A program made the translations under genes and the position numbers. This document shows positions 55,753 through 57,748 of a stretch of DNA of 57,748 nt, one piece after another. The DNA comes from Gymnopus androsaceus JB14. Taxonomy: Eukaryota > Basidiomycota > Agaricomycetes > Agaricales > Omphalotaceae. Within the stretch, counting starts at the first letter, position 1. Every line of letters starts with the position of its first letter. The DNA lies in NCBI GenBank assembly GCA_009733575.1, contig ML769774.1, positions 1 through 57,748 of the forward strand, written 5' to 3'. The notes under the pieces are model-generated. The model was not told the origin of the DNA, ran no database searches, and was given only the letters and a program-made list of their open reading frames with translations.

Positions 55753-57503
55753 TTTACTGTGTGTAAGAATCTAATCAGGAGTCTTCACAAGTAGTAGCAA
55801 TTCTTGTCTACCGGACTTTGATTGCTAGCTAGATTGAAAAATCTAGACTTTCTGCAAGTTTTGTGATGAAATTTGCATTCTGGAAATGCACTACTGAACC
55901 ATTAGCATCAAAGTCTGAGCTGCAGGATAACAAGCTTCAGAGTTTGGTATTTCTAGGATGGTGTCATTCAACCATTGAACTAGAATTTAGGAACAGGTTA
56001 TTCCAAATATGCAACAATTCATCTTGATTGTGCCATCTTATTGCCCAACAATGTTCAGGACTTTTCCTTGTTTCTGCATTGGAGCTTCACTAGGCTTATA
56101 ACACCACAAATGTACCAAATGCATAACATTGTTTAGAATCAGATTCTAGTGCTTGACCAGTAGATCATCTTTAGCCAATCCATTTGATCCAATAAACATC
56201 ACAATGAAGTTTCCTGAATCCACAGAGCCTAGCATTTTTTTTCCCAGCAATGACAAGTCAAACAAAAGGTAAGTGCAGAGTGCACAAAAGCAGATTGTCT
56301 GGCCACCCAATACTAGAATGACTCTGTGGAAAATTTTCCACACCATGAGCCAAATTCAATGACCTTCACTTGTCTTCTATGATGACAGTCAAACCACATA
56401 GGATCTGTACAAGCACTCGCTTCAACAGCAACTGGCCCACTCCCCTACATGCCTTGTACTATGTTCCAATTAAGGACACTAGCCTAGTGAAAGGCAGCTA
56501 GCCTCTGTAATTGGGTACACCAAGTCATCATAGATAGAAGTTTTGAAATCTAGTTCATGTGTCATATCAGATGAAACTGAAAATCCTCTTGGTTCAAAAA
56601 TCCAAACAGCAATTTTGCATTTGCTAGAATTAGATTCTAGAGTAAAGATCACCACACATTTTGAAGCACTGCTCATGAAGAACCAAGATGCTTATGATGC
56701 TTGTTGTATGAAGAGCAGGGTCTCTGATCTAGAGAAAACTAAGGAGTCCTCCTGTGGGATTCCTCATCTTTTATCTAGATTCTGCCACTACTCTCCAGAC
56801 AAAAACCATCAGAAGTCTGAATGGATTAGCATTCCAATCCATGCCAGCTTTTGACCAACATATTATATTCTAGCTTTGATAGCTATTGACCATCATTATT
56901 TATCAATTTGCACCAGGTGGTTGGGATAAATCTAGATTAAAAATAACCTGATTATTCTCCAGAACCATTCCCTGTGTACTCCTTAAAATATTTATTCCTG
57001 ATTGGAAGTATAAGACCAACATATTGTACAAAGAATCTTGATCTTTTGAGAAAATGAAGGTACACCAGGTACACCATATTTCTCAAAAAGAAAAAAAAAA
57101 AAAAAAAACCTAGGATTTGACCAGCAAATATGAACTTCAGATGAAAAATGGGTGCTGAATGCACTGACCACATTCACTGAGTAGATAAAGGGTTTGAAAA
57201 TGACAGAACATGTCATTTTCAGATGGAAAGAAACTGAACAGCCCAGCTGCCTCAGTATCCTCCATGGTTTCTGAGCACCAAGATCCTAGCACTCAAGGCT
57301 TAATCTAGAAGATCTTCCCTTTGGATTTGAAGATGTGTCGCTAATCTTGTCAAGATACAACAGCAAATTCTAGTCCATGTGTACTTCTGAGTAACTAGAG
57401 ACTAGCACTCTTTCTGTACTTGAATGTGATTCAAAGTTTAAGCCAACAACCTAAGCAATTAAAAACTGCTTGGAAAGAGAAGTTTAACAATTCAAAGAAT
57501 ACC
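55753..57503. other. Non-coding internal region of gypsy-2
   Basis: This is where gag to integrase core would lie in an autonomous relative, but only short frames without motifs are found. It is rich in CTAG-containing words (TTCTAGA and similar) and has an A-rich run at about 57087-57108. Confidence 0.6.
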
Positions 57504-57519
57504 CTCGCGGTGGGCTCCA
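57504..57519 (-). promoter_or_regulatory. Primer binding site of gypsy-2
   Basis: On the minus strand TGGAGCCCACCGCGAG begins immediately after the LTR end AATATC. Its plus-strand form, CTCGCGGTGGGCTCCA, looks like a tRNA 3' acceptor end with CCA. Which tRNA it is was not determined. Confidence 0.85.
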
Positions 57520-57748
57520 GATATTGTAGTTGTACTGTTCTAATAGTAGCCAGAAGCTAGAATCTGAATCAGCACTGTTTTGTGCGAGGTTCTTTAGTGA
57601 GTTGTCAAGGATTCCTCCTTTGAATTAAGCCAAACTTGTTAAGTTGAAGTAAGACTTTGATTTCACAAAGTAGAACTTGTTAAAAGAAAGGGGGCTTTGC
57701 TTTTCAGCAAACAACAAGTTCTAGGAAATGCTTTACAGCAGGACAACA
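57520..57748 (-). repeat. 5' LTR of gypsy-2 (partial, cut by window end)
   Basis: It repeats 49530-49758 with one visible change (A for G at about 57542). About 990 further bases are expected outside the window. Near-identity of the two LTRs suggests recent insertion. Confidence 0.93.

Larger units (their letters stand above)
49530..57748 (-). mobile_element. gypsy-2: non-autonomous Ty3/gypsy LTR element (minus), right LTR runs off the window
   Basis: The left LTR (49530-50749) and the first 229 bases of an almost identical right LTR (57520-57748) are direct repeats. On the minus strand the right LTR is followed at once by a tRNA-type primer binding site, and the left LTR is preceded by a polypurine tract. 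Coding content on the minus strand is only the C-terminal tail of integrase (55114-55752). Two or three plus-strand, intron-containing genes occupy the space between integrase and the 3' LTR. It inserted into the Spt5-like gene. Confidence 0.9.

Noticed and set aside
57087..57110. A-rich run read as a poly(A) tail of a retroposed gene
   Set aside because: No cDNA-like sequence precedes it and it lies in the internal region of gypsy-2; a simple A-tract is enough.

Overview
The window looks like transposon-dense DNA from a basidiomycete fungus, most likely an Agaricomycete. The support is short spliceosomal introns of about 50-60 bp, a KDZ transposase with the CxC2-type cysteine cluster, chromodomain-bearing Ty3/gypsy elements and Ty1/copia elements. 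Only one gene looks like an ordinary host gene: a three-exon GA4-desaturase/AsaB-like oxidoreductase at 30132-31135 (-). Nearly everything else is mobile DNA, much of it nested.

Layout. 1-9.9 kb: subterminal-type repeats, a 579-bp TIR element (1274-1852) with a 10-bp target duplication, and a decayed Ty1/copia element (-) with an LTR at 1862-2172. Its pol is split by a 2.5-kb TIR element (2847-5358, 8-bp target duplication) that carries a decayed captured gene and many CAGCTG palindromes. 9.9-16.0 kb: a KDZ transposase gene (-), a TTAAACA-rich subterminal block and a second gene of unknown function. 16.2-23.5 kb: an outer TIR element with AACATAGGTTG/ACATGTACTG subterminal repeats. Nested in it are a 646-bp TIR element and a larger DNA transposon in which an Ulp1-like cysteine protease and a pogo-type DDE_1 transposase read as one spliced unit. 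That unit is broken by stop codons that all fit C:G-to-T:A transitions. 23.8-29.1 kb: a near-complete Ty1/copia pol (-) beside an assembly gap of 25 Ns, flanked by pieces of the LTR of the gypsy element further right. 30.1-31.1 kb: the host-like gene. 31.8-33.7 kb: a TAAACA block and a decayed gene of unknown function.

33.7-44.8 kb holds gypsy-1, a chromovirus. It has a gag-like ORF split by a 385-bp MITE, a textbook -1 frameshift site, protease, RT/RNase H/integrase and a chromodomain. Between pol and the 3' LTR lies a multi-exon coiled-coil gene in antisense. 44.8-49.5 kb: a gene cut by the gypsy-1 LTR, then an Spt5-like gene (NGN and KOW motifs) cut by the LTR of gypsy-2. 49.5 kb to the end holds gypsy-2 on the minus strand, with an LTR, PPT, PBS and a second LTR that is incomplete at the window edge. 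It retains only the C-terminal tail of integrase, and the stretch between that tail and the 3' LTR holds at least two intron-rich antisense genes, one with a Zn2Cys6-like cluster.

The most notable observations are the antisense spliced passenger genes in two unrelated gypsy elements, the Ulp1-DDE_1 unit, the Spt5-like gene among transposons, the gene-capturing CAGCTG element, the frameshift signal, and a duplicated PPT-like motif followed by a hairpin with different but matched stems. All calls are from reading the sequence; no database search was possible.
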